NCBI GenBank assembly: GCA_003233535.1
Contig: QIMA01000536.1
Coordinates: 1 to 12,370 of the forward strand
Reading direction: 5' to 3'
DNA from: Rhodanobacteraceae bacterium
GTDB taxonomy: Bacteria > Pseudomonadota > Gammaproteobacteria > Xanthomonadales > SZUA-5
DNA length: 12,370 bases
Below, one piece after another: positions 1-7,010 of the stretch (position 1 is the first letter of the stretch; the number at the start of each line of letters is the position of its first letter). A model generated the notes under the pieces. It was not told the origin of the DNA and did not search any database. It saw nothing but the letters and a program-made list of their open reading frames with translations. The translations under genes and the position numbers were made by a program.

Positions 1-1
1 A

Positions 2-112
2 GTACTGCATCACGACCAGCGATTGTTTAATGACCAGGGCTCCACGGCGCGCACCCGCGTTGCCGCCGACGCCATCGTTACCCGTCACCTTAGCAAACCC
101 GGAGTTTCATGA
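2..112 (+). CDS. 3' end of an unidentified gene (partial, runs off the window start)
   Basis: An open frame enters from the left edge and runs 36 codons to TGA at 110-112. Its composition is protein-like, with an Ala/Arg-rich stretch reading roughly STARTRVAADAIVTRHL. I do not recognise the family. The last codons (about SKPGVS) and the stop are supplied by the left arm of the inverted repeat at 90-114. The true C-terminus may therefore have been replaced, making this a truncated gene like the others next to this repeat. An ATG at 109 overlaps the stop and opens a 14-codon frame that ends inside the second arm. I do not treat that as a gene. Confidence 0.4.
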   Translation, partial: VLHHDQRLFNDQGSTARTRVAADAIVTRHLSKPGVS

Positions 113-167
113 ACCTTCTGCTGCGGCCGCCGCCCTCGCGACGAAGTTTATGAAATATCGGGGCTAA
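90..167. repeat. Inverted-repeat pair (small element, copy A of the repeat)
   Basis: The left arm is 90-114 (TTAG, four extra bases, then CCCGGAGTTTCATGAAC). The right arm is 146-167 (GTTTATGAAATATCGGGG then CTAA). The reverse complement of the right arm matches the left arm at about 14 of 18 aligned positions plus the outer TTAG. Arms are separated by 31 bases. The right arm matches the repeat copies at 4808-4835 and 6382-6409 in the same orientation, with two mismatches in 22 to the latter. Paired arms with TTAG/CTAA outer ends fit a very small element with terminal inverted repeats, or the two ends of an insertion sequence whose inside was lost. I see no clear target duplication. Confidence 0.55.
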
Positions 168-188
168 ATCGTTGTAACGGAGAGAGCT

Positions 189-1121
189 ATGTCTTCATTC
201 ACACAGATTCGAAGTAAAAAAAGCACGAGTGTTCGTTTTAATCCGATCAAAGTGCTTGGGGCAAAGCTGCGTTTGCAGGCTTTGTGGAACGCCCGTGGTG
301 CACTTGACCGCAGTGTGGATCTATTCTGCACGCCGCTGCCTGGTACGCGTAATCGAGCACTTCGGGCAGACATGGACGGTGCTCGGCTAGAGATGGTGGC
401 TGTGCCCGAGGGCGAGGTTGCGACCTATCGCTGGGGTAGCGCTCAGACAGATCCTTTGGTTGTTTTCAGCCACGGCTGGTCCTCTTATGGGCTGCGCGCT
501 TCGCGTTGGGCGCATGCATTGCGCGGGGCGGGTTATCGGGTCGTGAGTTTCGACCATCTCGGCCACGGTCGCAGTAGCGGAAAACGCGCCACGTTGCCGC
601 AGTTTGCGCGAACGATGGTTGGCGTTTGTGAGGCCCTAGGTCCGGTCGATACGCTAATCGGCCACTCGCTGGGTGGGGCGGCAGTTGCCACGGCGCTGGC
701 GGAGGGAGTGGCGGCTAGGCGCGCGATTCTGATCGCGCCAGCGGCTGACCCGCTAGCAGCGACTGCACGCTTCGCTCGTGCCCTGGGTCTGCCTGAATAC
801 TTTCAGCGCGACATGGAAGCGGAGATCGGACGGCGCGAGGGCGTGGAGATGAGCCACTGGCAGGCGCACCGAATGGCGCCGCTAATCGGCACGCCGGCAT
901 TGGTGATTCACGATTTGCAGGATGCCGAAGTGACCTGGGACGAAGGCGAGCGCTATGCGCGCTATTGGCCGCAGGCTCGATTAATGAGTACGCACGGGCT
1001 CGGCCATCACCGCATCGTTTCCGACGACCACGTGATTGCCTCCGGTTTGGCTTTTCTACGCGGCGTGCCGATTGGTGAGCGGGTAGTCTCTACTCAGGAT
1101 TTGCCTTTCGGGCTAGCCTGA
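189..1121 (+). CDS. Alpha/beta hydrolase (serine hydrolase, cytoplasmic)
   Basis: This 310-residue protein has the layout of an alpha/beta-hydrolase fold. An oxyanion motif HGW lies at residues 95-97, the nucleophile elbow GHSLGG has Ser160, and a candidate acid Asp245 lies in VIHDLQDAEV. The candidate catalytic His is 273 (or 274) in GLGHH. A triad is thus visible, so activity as an esterase or lipase-like hydrolase is likely; the substrate cannot be read from sequence. There is no signal peptide. The ~60 residues before the core are basic and of unknown role. The ATG is preceded by a GGAGAG ribosome site at 180-185. The gene starts 21 bases after the repeat arm ending at 167. Its stop overlaps the convergent prmB end by 9 bases. 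Confidence 0.88.
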   Translation: MSSFTQIRSKKSTSVRFNPIKVLGAKLRLQALWNARGALDRSVDLFCTPLPGTRNRALRADMDGARLEMVAVPEGEVATYRWGSAQTDPLVVFSHGWSSYGLRASRWAHALRGAGYRVVSFDHLGHGRSSGKRATLPQFARTMVGVCEALGPVDTLIGHSLGGAAVATALAEGVAARRAILIAPAADPLAATARFARALGLPEYFQRDMEAEIGRREGVEMSHWQAHRMAPLIGTPALVIHDLQDAEVTWDEGERYARYWPQARLMSTHGLGHHRIVSDDHVIASGLAFLRGVPIGERVVSTQDLPFGLA

Positions 1122-2036
1122 TCGTTGTTTGATGAGCGCCCGCACCTGTTCGCGAGCGTCAACCAGGTTTGGGCGCGTCAGCGCAAACACACCCATCTGG
1201 CCAACGCTAAACTCGATCCAGCCACAGGGTAGGTCGGGCAGTGCGCGGCGCAAGGCGCGCTCAGCTTCGCCGATTTCGACGACCAGCAGGCCGTCGTCGC
1301 TAAGATGTTCGGGTGCTTGGGCTAGCATGCGTAACGTGATGTCCAGTCCGTCGCGCCCAGAGGGCAGCGCCATGCCGGGTTCGTGCCCGTACTCGGCTGG
1401 CAAATTCTCGAACTCGGCCTGGCTTAGATAGGGTGGGTTGGACACGATGAGTTCGTAGCGTCGTCCGGCCAGGCCTTCGAACAGATCCGAGTGAATCAGC
1501 TCGACCCGCTCCTCTAGCTGCAGCATTGCGCGGTTTTCTTGCGCTAACGCCAAGGCATCTATGCTCAGGTCAGCGCCGTCGACCAGCCATTGTGGATGGT
1601 GGGCGGCTATGGCCAAAGCGATGGCGCCGCCGCCGGTACACAGGTCCAGGACTCGGTGAATTTCGGCTGGCCGATCTAAAAAAATGAACGAATCGTTGAC
1701 TAACTCGGCGATCGGGGATCGAGGGACCAGTGCGCGTTTATCGGTCTTCAATCGCAGGCCGGCAAACTCGGCATAGCCGATGAGATAGGCGGCCGGGATG
1801 CGCTGCTCGATGCGTTGATCGATTAGCTTGGTTGCCGTTTGCACTTCGCTAGGCAACAGTCGTGCGGCGGCCAAATGCGCCGGCCAGTCGTTTGGCAGAT
1901 GCAGCGCGTGCAGGACCAAACTACGCGCCTCGTCCATGGCGTTATCTTGGTGGTGGCCGATGCAAACGCCAGCAGCTAACAGGCGTCTAGCTGAGTGTGC
2001 GAGTAGATCGGGCAGCGCTGTGCTAGTTTCGTCCAT
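1113..2036 (-). CDS. prmB: Ribosomal protein uL3 N5-glutamine methyltransferase PrmB
   Basis: PrmB methylates a conserved glutamine of ribosomal protein uL3 (L3) with S-adenosylmethionine during 50S assembly in the cytoplasm. The 307-residue length matches the family (about 310). SAM motif I is LDLCTGGGAIA at residues 130-140. The glutamine-methyltransferase signature NPPY is at 200-203, followed by the PrmB-like YLSQAEFENLPAEYGHEP run. A helical N-terminal domain precedes VPRSPIAEL at 104-112. PrmC and HemK-like relatives share NPPY, but the text after NPPY and the operon context favour PrmB. The ATG at 2036 has no clear Shine-Dalgarno; the 33 bases before it are very AT-rich and may hold a promoter. 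It is the last gene of the operon with rlmC. Confidence 0.9.
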   Translation of the reverse strand: MDETSTALPDLLAHSARRLLAAGVCIGHHQDNAMDEARSLVLHALHLPNDWPAHLAAARLLPSEVQTATKLIDQRIEQRIPAAYLIGYAEFAGLRLKTDKRALVPRSPIAELVNDSFIFLDRPAEIHRVLDLCTGGGAIALAIAAHHPQWLVDGADLSIDALALAQENRAMLQLEERVELIHSDLFEGLAGRRYELIVSNPPYLSQAEFENLPAEYGHEPGMALPSGRDGLDITLRMLAQAPEHLSDDGLLVVEIGEAERALRRALPDLPCGWIEFSVGQMGVFALTRPNLVDAREQVRALIKQRSG

Positions 2037-2069
2037 TCGATAATATTGGAAATATAGTTTATTTATTAA

Positions 2070-3215
2070 TCAATGGTTTATGGGTAACTGTTCGAGAAGT
2101 ACGAGAATCTCGAAGTGCTTGGTGTGGGGGAACATGTCGAAGATCTGAGCGCGGTTAGCGCGGTATCGAGTCAGCCGCTTCAGGTCAGCCTGCAAGCTGC
2201 CCAAATTACAGCTGGAGTAGAGCACAGCAGGACTGGAGCATCTATTTAGAGACGCGCACAGCTTTTCTCCCAGCCCGCGACGAGGCGGGTTAACAATCAC
2301 AAGGTCGGGGCTCTTGCCCGTGCTTAGTGCGGTCTGTGCATCGTCGCAACAAAAAACGATAGATGGCTGACCATTGCGGGTCAATGCAGCTTTAGCCGCA
2401 GCTATCGCCTCGCCGCTGATTTCTATTCCGCGAACTCGCCGCGTACTGGCGCTGGCGTGGTAGGCGAATGCGCCAACCCCGCAGTACAGATCGAGAACGC
2501 TAGTTGGTGCCAGCTCATCGATCCACTGCGCGGCCTGCCGGTAGAGCGCGCTGGCCACTGCGGAGTTCGTTTGCAGAAAGCTCTGCGTTCCAAACAGCAG
2601 TTGGTGTTGATTGAACTGTACGGGTAGCCAGCGATCTTCACTGAGGACGATCTCGGTCGGCCCCTCCAGTATGGCCTTGTGTTCCGGCTGGAGGTTGACC
2701 GACACCACGCTGTGCTTGGGAAGCTGTGCTTGCAGGCTAGGCAGGTGCTTGCCTATGCGGTCCAACGCCTCTTTCGAGCGCAGCACCAGACGCAGCATCA
2801 GCGGCGATTCTGGCCAGGGCTGGGTGAGCAAAACGAACTTCAGTTCGCCACGCCGCTGTGTCGGATCATAGGGTGCCAGCTGGGCCCTCAGGATAAATGC
2901 CTTGATGATGGGGAAGTAGCTGCGCAGTTCGTCCGTATAGAGCAGACAATCGGACAAATCGACCGGCGCCTGCCCAAGCTCTAGTAATCCCAAGCTCGGC
3001 TCTTGCAGCGTGCCGGCGACCGCCATCTTGGCCTTGTTGCGCATTTGCTCAGGCGCACTGGCGTGCGCCGCGAGCCACTGCGGTTGCTGGTCGTAAATGG
3101 AGGCAAACGCCTCGGCCGATTGCGTCTGCTTGCGCGCCAACTGGTCGGCATCGTCATCCGTGATCCAGCCGCAGGACTGACACTGTCCGGCGTCGAAGTA
3201 AGCACAGCGAGTCAC
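2070..3215 (-). CDS. rlmC: 23S rRNA (uracil-C5)-methyltransferase RlmC
   Basis: RlmC makes m5U747 (E. coli numbering) in 23S rRNA using S-adenosylmethionine and carries an iron-sulphur cluster. The 381 residues are close to the usual ~375. The N-terminus has the RlmC cysteine pattern: Cys4, Cys12, Cys15 and the distant Cys90, the likely [4Fe-4S] ligands. The SAM motif LDLYCGVGAF is at 241-250, VNPPRRGLG begins at 308, and the catalytic cysteine is Cys336 in YSSCN. The short N-terminus without a TRAM domain separates it from RlmD and TrmA. The start is GTG at 3215, which overlaps the upstream stop as GTGA, so translation is probably coupled to the flavoprotein gene. The alignable start matches the usual RlmC N-terminus. 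Confidence 0.93.
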   Translation of the reverse strand: MTRCAYFDAGQCQSCGWITDDDADQLARKQTQSAEAFASIYDQQPQWLAAHASAPEQMRNKAKMAVAGTLQEPSLGLLELGQAPVDLSDCLLYTDELRSYFPIIKAFILRAQLAPYDPTQRRGELKFVLLTQPWPESPLMLRLVLRSKEALDRIGKHLPSLQAQLPKHSVVSVNLQPEHKAILEGPTEIVLSEDRWLPVQFNQHQLLFGTQSFLQTNSAVASALYRQAAQWIDELAPTSVLDLYCGVGAFAYHASASTRRVRGIEISGEAIAAAKAALTRNGQPSIVFCCDDAQTALSTGKSPDLVIVNPPRRGLGEKLCASLNRCSSPAVLYSSCNLGSLQADLKRLTRYRANRAQIFDMFPHTKHFEILVLLEQLPINH

Positions 3216-4492
3216 GATGGGTGCGCCACACCGGGTTGATCACGCTGCACCCATCGAGCTGCTGCTGCGCCGGCTGCTCGGCCACTGGCGAAACACGCGG
3301 TGAGCAAATAGCCGCCAGTGGGTGCTTCCCAATCAACCATCTCGCCAGCGCACCAAACGCCGGGCTTGGCGATCAACATACCGTCGTCGCGCATGGCTTC
3401 GAAGCGCACGCCGCCGGCACAGCTGATGGCTTCATCGATTGGACGTGTTGCATGAAGTATGAGTGGCAAATCTTTGATTTTACTAGCTAGGGTCTCGGCG
3501 TCAGAGAATGCCCAAGGACCACCCAACTCGCGCAGCAGGCCATAGCGGCTGCCCTGAATGTGCAGCTGGCGGCGCAGGAATTCACTCCAACTGCGCGAGC
3601 CACGGCCGGTCTGCAAACGTTCTTGCAGAGCCGCCAAGTCGCGATCTGGAGCCAAATCCAAGCGCACTTCGGCGCGCCCAGATTCGGTTAGCTGCTGCCG
3701 CAACGGTGCGCTGAGGGCGTATATCAGACTGCCCTCAACACCGTGCTCGGTAAGCATGAATTCACCGCGCAAGGGCGCTTCCGAAGCAACCGTAGCAACC
3801 ACCTGCTTTACTGCTACCCCAGCGTAACGCTGCTTGAATACATCGCTCCAGACGCACTCGAAACCGCAGTTGCTGGGGCTTAGCGTCGCTACGTCGACGC
3901 CAGCGCTACGCAGGATTTCTACCCAGGCGCCGCTAGCCCCAAGCTTGCTCCAGTTGCTGCCGCCCAGGGCTAGTACCGTGGCGAGCGGGGAGCGCAACTG
4001 CTCTCCGTCTGCGTTGGACAAGCGGACTTGCCCGTCCGAATTCCAGCCGGCAAAACGCGTACCCGTGCGCACGACTAAGCCCTGAGCTCGCAGGCGTCGT
4101 ACCCATCGGCGCAACATTGGGCCGGCTTTGAAGTCTGCGGGAAAGATTCGACCCGAACTGCCGATGATCGTATCGATACCCAAGTCTGTCGCCCATTGGC
4201 GCAGTTGGTCCGGCCCAAATTCGCTCAACCATTCGCTGACCGGCCCACGGCGTTCGCGATAGCGCGAAACGAAACGATTGATTTCCTCGGAGTGGGTGAG
4301 GTTGAGTCCGCCCTTACCGGCGATCAGAAACTTACGCGCCACTGACGGCGCCGATTCCACCAGTTCGGTGCGCACGCCTTTTTCCAACAGGACTTCGGCG
4401 GCCATCAAACCTGCCGGGCCGGCGCCAATAACGAGTGCGCGTGGCGTCGAGTCCGGTAGTTGGGTCAGTGGGCTACTCATTGCACGGGTCAT
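3212..4492 (-). CDS. PP_4765/HI0933-type FAD-dependent flavoprotein (TIGR03862-like)
   Basis: A 426-residue FAD-binding protein. The dinucleotide fold motif VIGAGPAGLMAAE is at residues 21-33. A KFLIAGKGGLNLTHSE stretch starts at residue 54 and is typical of the HI0933 superfamily. The C-terminal FAD region CAGEMVDWEAPTGGYLL begins at residue 381. The spacing and the C-terminal wording match the PP_4765 subfamily rather than the longer HI0933 type; this is from memory of the families. Substrate and redox partner are unknown. The ATG at 4492 has AAGGG six bases upstream. A second in-frame ATG 12 bases in is possible. It is the first gene of the operon with rlmC and prmB, so a link to tRNA/rRNA or ribosome modification is suggested but not shown. 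Confidence 0.85.
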   Translation of the reverse strand: MTRAMSSPLTQLPDSTPRALVIGAGPAGLMAAEVLLEKGVRTELVESAPSVARKFLIAGKGGLNLTHSEEINRFVSRYRERRGPVSEWLSEFGPDQLRQWATDLGIDTIIGSSGRIFPADFKAGPMLRRWVRRLRAQGLVVRTGTRFAGWNSDGQVRLSNADGEQLRSPLATVLALGGSNWSKLGASGAWVEILRSAGVDVATLSPSNCGFECVWSDVFKQRYAGVAVKQVVATVASEAPLRGEFMLTEHGVEGSLIYALSAPLRQQLTESGRAEVRLDLAPDRDLAALQERLQTGRGSRSWSEFLRRQLHIQGSRYGLLRELGGPWAFSDAETLASKIKDLPLILHATRPIDEAISCAGGVRFEAMRDDGMLIAKPGVWCAGEMVDWEAPTGGYLLTACFASGRAAGAAAARWVQRDQPGVAHPS

Positions 4493-4581
4493 CAGTGTCC
4501 CTTGATGGGTTCACCCACCGTAATAGTCGTCAGTTCGTTCAGCAAAGCTGACTGACCCGATTCCACGGCGCCGTAGTGTAG

Positions 4582-4807
4582 CCCGAAAACTCTGTTGCTC
4601 TGGGCAACGGATCGGTGGCCAACCGGGCCACCACCGTATCGGTAGGTTCGACCACCAACGCTCGCCAGATCCCCAATGTGGCGGCCGGTTCGCAGGCCAC
4701 TGATGCAGTCAATTTCGGTCAGTTCCGCACCGAAGTCGACTTCCTGCAGAACTACGCTAATCGTCGCTTCAGCGAGACCAATGAGCGGAATGTCCTGCGC
4801 GATCATC
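4582..4807 (+). pseudogene. Relic of a trimeric autotransporter adhesin (YadA/Hia family), head-neck piece
   Basis: After a TAG at 4579, the frame reads a YadA head repeat ([21 protein letters not shown]), then the neck motif [21 protein letters not shown], then a coiled-coil start ending around RRFSETNER. In whole proteins this is the last head repeat and neck, just before the C-terminal beta-barrel anchor. Here there is no signal peptide, no passenger upstream and no anchor: homology stops close to the repeat at 4808. The frame closes at 4819-4821 inside that repeat. A second frame from ~4783 shows MSG and Ala-rich text that could be a frameshifted start of the anchor, but this is weak. The piece is non-functional as a surface adhesin. 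Confidence 0.75.
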
Positions 4808-4835
4808 GCGCGAGCTCATGAAACATCCGGGCTAG
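4808..4835 (+). repeat. 28-bp repeat, copy B (scar at broken adhesin / SRPBCC junction)
   Basis: This copy reads GCGCGAGCTC followed by ATGAAACATCCGGGCTAG. It differs from copy C (6382-6409) at three of 28 positions and lies in the same orientation. It separates the adhesin relic on its left from the SRPBCC-like gene on its right. A 7-base TAGCCCG at 4579-4585, just before the adhesin homology begins, is the inverse of the repeat tip and could be a worn left end. On its own that short match may be chance. Confidence 0.75.
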
Positions 4836-4871
4836 CTGAAACTCAGTTTCGGCGTAGCTGGAGCTATTACT

Positions 4872-5342
4872 TTGGCACCTTTATTGGCCACCTGTTTATT
4901 CGTGCTGGGCACGCTAGCGGCGCAGATCGGCGTGCCGATGCCAATTGGGGTTACCGAACGGCGTGGCTCAGAACGCGTTCGTGTGTCACGCTGGGGCAAG
5001 CGGGTCTACTTCGAAGAAGTGATTGAGGATTGGGAGTTCGAGAAACTAATGCGCTGGCGCTATCGATTTTTCGACGACTCCTTTCCACGCGCGGCACTGG
5101 ACGACCATGTAGTCATCGGCAGTCACTATTTTGACCTCATCGACACGGCCTACAGCTTGGCTGAGGTTGATGGTGAAACGCGGCTAACCACCCAGGTTCG
5201 CTACCGCATCACCACGCAGTTCAACTTCTATGCGGACTGGGTTGCTCAACTGCTGTTGGGTAATCTGAGCGAGCACGGTTTGGCGCTTTACAAGCAGCGC
5301 AGCGAAGCTGCTGCCACGTCGAGCGTACACCGAGCACGCTGA
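4872..5342 (+). CDS. SRPBCC/START-like fold protein, probably 5'-truncated, with N-terminal hydrophobic segment
   Basis: The frame opens right after the repeat (stop codon at 4833-4835 within copy B) and has no ATG. A TTG at 4872 is preceded by GGAG at 4860-4863 with 8-base spacing, a credible start giving 156 residues. Residues ~1-20 form a hydrophobic helix. After it come beta-strand-like stretches, a central DDHVVIGSHYFDL and a C-terminal amphipathic helix, as in the second half of SRPBCC (polyketide-cyclase-like) domains. The first strand and helices expected in that fold are not visible, so the 5' end was probably lost at the repeat, and the TTG may be a rescue start. Its TGA overlaps the desaturase ATG by one base, which indicates coupled translation and a shared lipid-related role. 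The ligand is unknown. Confidence 0.6.
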   Translation: MAPLLATCLFVLGTLAAQIGVPMPIGVTERRGSERVRVSRWGKRVYFEEVIEDWEFEKLMRWRYRFFDDSFPRAALDDHVVIGSHYFDLIDTAYSLAEVDGETRLTTQVRYRITTQFNFYADWVAQLLLGNLSEHGLALYKQRSEAAATSSVHRAR

Positions 5343-6328
5343 TGACTGTGCCTGCGCCGCTACCACCGAGCAGTGACGCTGTGTCAGGTCCTTATCGAGT
5401 TCATTCGTTACTGCTCAATGCAGCGGTAGATCCGAACGCTGGCAAGGTGCGCTGGGATCCGGCCCGCTCGCTGTGGAATGGGACGATGCTGATCGCTGCA
5501 GTGATTCTAGGTCCCATCTACTTCAGCTGGAGTGCGCTAGCGGTATTTTTCGTACTCCTCGAACTGACCATGCTTGCCGGTCATTCGGTGGGCTTCCATC
5601 GTCGTTTGATTCATCGCACCTTCCAGTGTCCGAAGTGGTTGGAGAGGCTGCTGGTTTGGACGGGGACGCTAGTCGGTATGCAAGGCCCATTCTGGGTCAT
5701 CCAGTCGCATGACTTTCGCGATTGGGCGCAGCGCCAGCAGCATTGTCATCCTTATCTACGCCACGGTCAGGGCATGGTCAAAGACGCATTTTGGAATCTC
5801 CACTGCCGCTTGGAGTTAGCCCATCCGCCACGTTTTGATCCGGGCCCCGGCATAGGCGACGACCCGTTCTATCGATTTCTGCAGCGCACTTGGATGCTGC
5901 AGCAACTGCCTTTAGCGCTGTTGCTGTACGCGCTGGGCGGTATGCCGTGGTTGGTTTGGGGTCTGTGTGTGCGCGTTGCGACCGGCGTTTCGATGCACTG
6001 GTTCGTGGGCTATATCTGCCATTCCCACGGTCCGCAAAGCTGGGTCGTTGATCAGGGTGCGGTCCAGGCCCACAACGTGCCATGGGCAGCTTGGTTTTCC
6101 ATGGGCGAAAGCTGGCATAACAATCACCACGCCTTCCCCGCATCGGCTCGCCACGGCCTTTATCCAGGACAAACCGACATCGGATATGCGTTCTTACGCT
6201 TGCTCGAGCGTTGCGGGCTGGTCAGCAATATTCAAACCCCGGCGGTGCTCCCGCCAAGGGCTGGGATTAGCGCTGTGAATGCCGCGGCGAGCAGCATCTT
6301 GCCGAAGCACGAGTCCGCAGAGTCTTGA
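5342..6328 (+). CDS. Integral-membrane acyl-lipid/acyl-CoA desaturase-family protein with atypical second His box
   Basis: A 328-residue membrane di-iron desaturase-family protein. Box 1 is HSVGFH (His81, His86) and box 3 is HNNHH (259-263). Hydrophobic segments at about 48-80, 105-122 and 186-226 make the usual four-helix layout. The canonical middle box HRxHH is absent. In its place at 123 is HDFRDWAQRQ, followed by His134 and His136 and an extra HSH at 227-229. This may mark a distinct subfamily with an unusual substrate or reaction, so a plain delta-9 desaturase label is not safe. The ATG overlaps the SRPBCC stop (TGATG). Its own stop overlaps the TTG of the oxidoreductase remnant (TTGA). 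The three genes were therefore once a tightly coupled operon. Confidence 0.82.
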   Translation: MTVPAPLPPSSDAVSGPYRVHSLLLNAAVDPNAGKVRWDPARSLWNGTMLIAAVILGPIYFSWSALAVFFVLLELTMLAGHSVGFHRRLIHRTFQCPKWLERLLVWTGTLVGMQGPFWVIQSHDFRDWAQRQQHCHPYLRHGQGMVKDAFWNLHCRLELAHPPRFDPGPGIGDDPFYRFLQRTWMLQQLPLALLLYALGGMPWLVWGLCVRVATGVSMHWFVGYICHSHGPQSWVVDQGAVQAHNVPWAAWFSMGESWHNNHHAFPASARHGLYPGQTDIGYAFLRLLERCGLVSNIQTPAVLPPRAGISAVNAAASSILPKHESAES

Positions 6329-6447
6329 ATGATCGGCTAAGCGTAGCCGTTGTGGGCTATGGAATTGCCGGCGCGAGCGTTGCGCGAGTTCATGAAATAT
6401 CCGGGCTAACAGCGGATGATTCCCGGCCGGGATTATCGTCGGGCTGA
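6325..6447 (+). pseudogene. 5' remnant of an FAD-dependent oxidoreductase, cut at repeat copy C
   Basis: A TTG at 6325, overlapping the desaturase stop as TTGA, opens a frame whose first 21 residues read NDRLSVAVVGYGIAGASVAR after the initiator. This is a classic beta-alpha-beta nucleotide-binding start (GxGxxGxxxA) of FAD-dependent oxidoreductases or monooxygenases. From 6382 the frame runs through the 28-bp repeat and then antisense through the CoA-transferase remnant, and stops at 6445-6447 after 40 codons. Only the region 6325-6381 is native. With over 90% of the expected length missing it cannot be active. Which oxidoreductase subfamily it was cannot be told from so short a piece. Confidence 0.65.
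6382..6409 (+). repeat. 28-bp repeat, copy C (scar between two truncated genes)
   Basis: It reads GCGCGAGTTC followed by ATGAAATATCCGGGCTAA and contains the 8-base palindrome TTCATGAA. This is the best-preserved copy. It abuts the FAD-oxidoreductase 5' piece on the left and, within about 10-15 bases, the CoA-transferase 5' piece on the right. From memory, similar tips occur as terminal inverted repeats of transposable elements in gammaproteobacteria, and an IS1380-like origin is possible, but I could not verify this. Confidence 0.8.
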
Positions 6448-6935
6448 CCGGTGATCGACATCAAACCGCCCATGGCCTGAATCATCGCGTCGTATCCTGC
6501 GCGCTGCGCATCGGGTCCGGTTTGGCCGAATCCAGTGATTGAGCAGTAGATGAGCTTGGGGTTGAGCGCTTTCAGGCTTTGGTAATCCAGCCCGTAGCGA
6601 GCCAGCGCTCCGACCTTAAAGTTTTCCACCAGCACGTCGGCAGACGCCGCTAGCTGACGGATAATCGCCTGGCCTGCATCGCTAGCAATGTCGATTGCCA
6701 GAGAGCGCTTGCCGCGATTTGTGGACAGAAAGTAGGCCGATTCGCTGGTCGGGTTACCGTGGCTGTCACGCAAATAGGGTGGCCCCCAGCTGCGCGTGTC
6801 ATCGCCGCGCTCGGGATGTTCGATCTTGATTACTTCTGCGCCGTAGTCGGCCAGCAGCTGGGTGGCCCACGGACCGGCCAGTACGCGTGACAAATCCAGG
6901 ACTTTGACGTCGGCAAGCATGGCGGCGGTTGGCAT
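6390..6935 (-). pseudogene. CaiB/BaiF-type CoA-transferase (class III), 3'-truncated
   Basis: Class III CoA-transferases move CoA between acyl acids and are about 400 residues; this frame has 181. The N-terminal domain is clear: [28 protein letters not shown], then [29 protein letters not shown] and [12 protein letters not shown]. Homology ends at about [10 protein letters not shown] (near 6424). The last residues, SPDIS and stop, come from the 28-bp repeat read backwards. The catalytic aspartate of the family lies a few residues beyond this break and is lost, as is the whole second domain, so the protein should be inactive. The start may be the ATG at 6935 or the one at 6920 (MLADVKVL); neither has a good ribosome site. 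Its specific acyl substrate is unknown. Confidence 0.82.
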
Positions 6936-7010
6936 GGTGAGTTCAGCTTCGTCCTGGGCGGTGGGCTAGCGATTGTCGATCAAGCGTATCGGCTTTTGCC
7001 GGTCTCGATG

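Noticed and set aside
1105..1117. TCGGGCTAGC at the end of the hydrolase gene resembles the repeat tip
   Set aside because: Only the CGGGCTA end matches; the ATGAAATAT half is missing and both adjoining genes look complete.
3446..3466. CATGAAGTAT-like match to the repeat core inside the flavoprotein gene
   Set aside because: Only about nine bases match, and the reading frame of a conserved protein is uninterrupted, so it is chance.
4492..4806. 104-codon leftward frame antisense to the adhesin relic
   Set aside because: It has no recognisable domain and lies opposite clear YadA-type coding text, so it is a shadow frame.
6990..7001. CGGC-TTTT-GCCG hairpin downstream of the DUF3106-like gene as a terminator
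   Set aside because: The stem is only four base pairs and no T-run follows on the transcribed strand.
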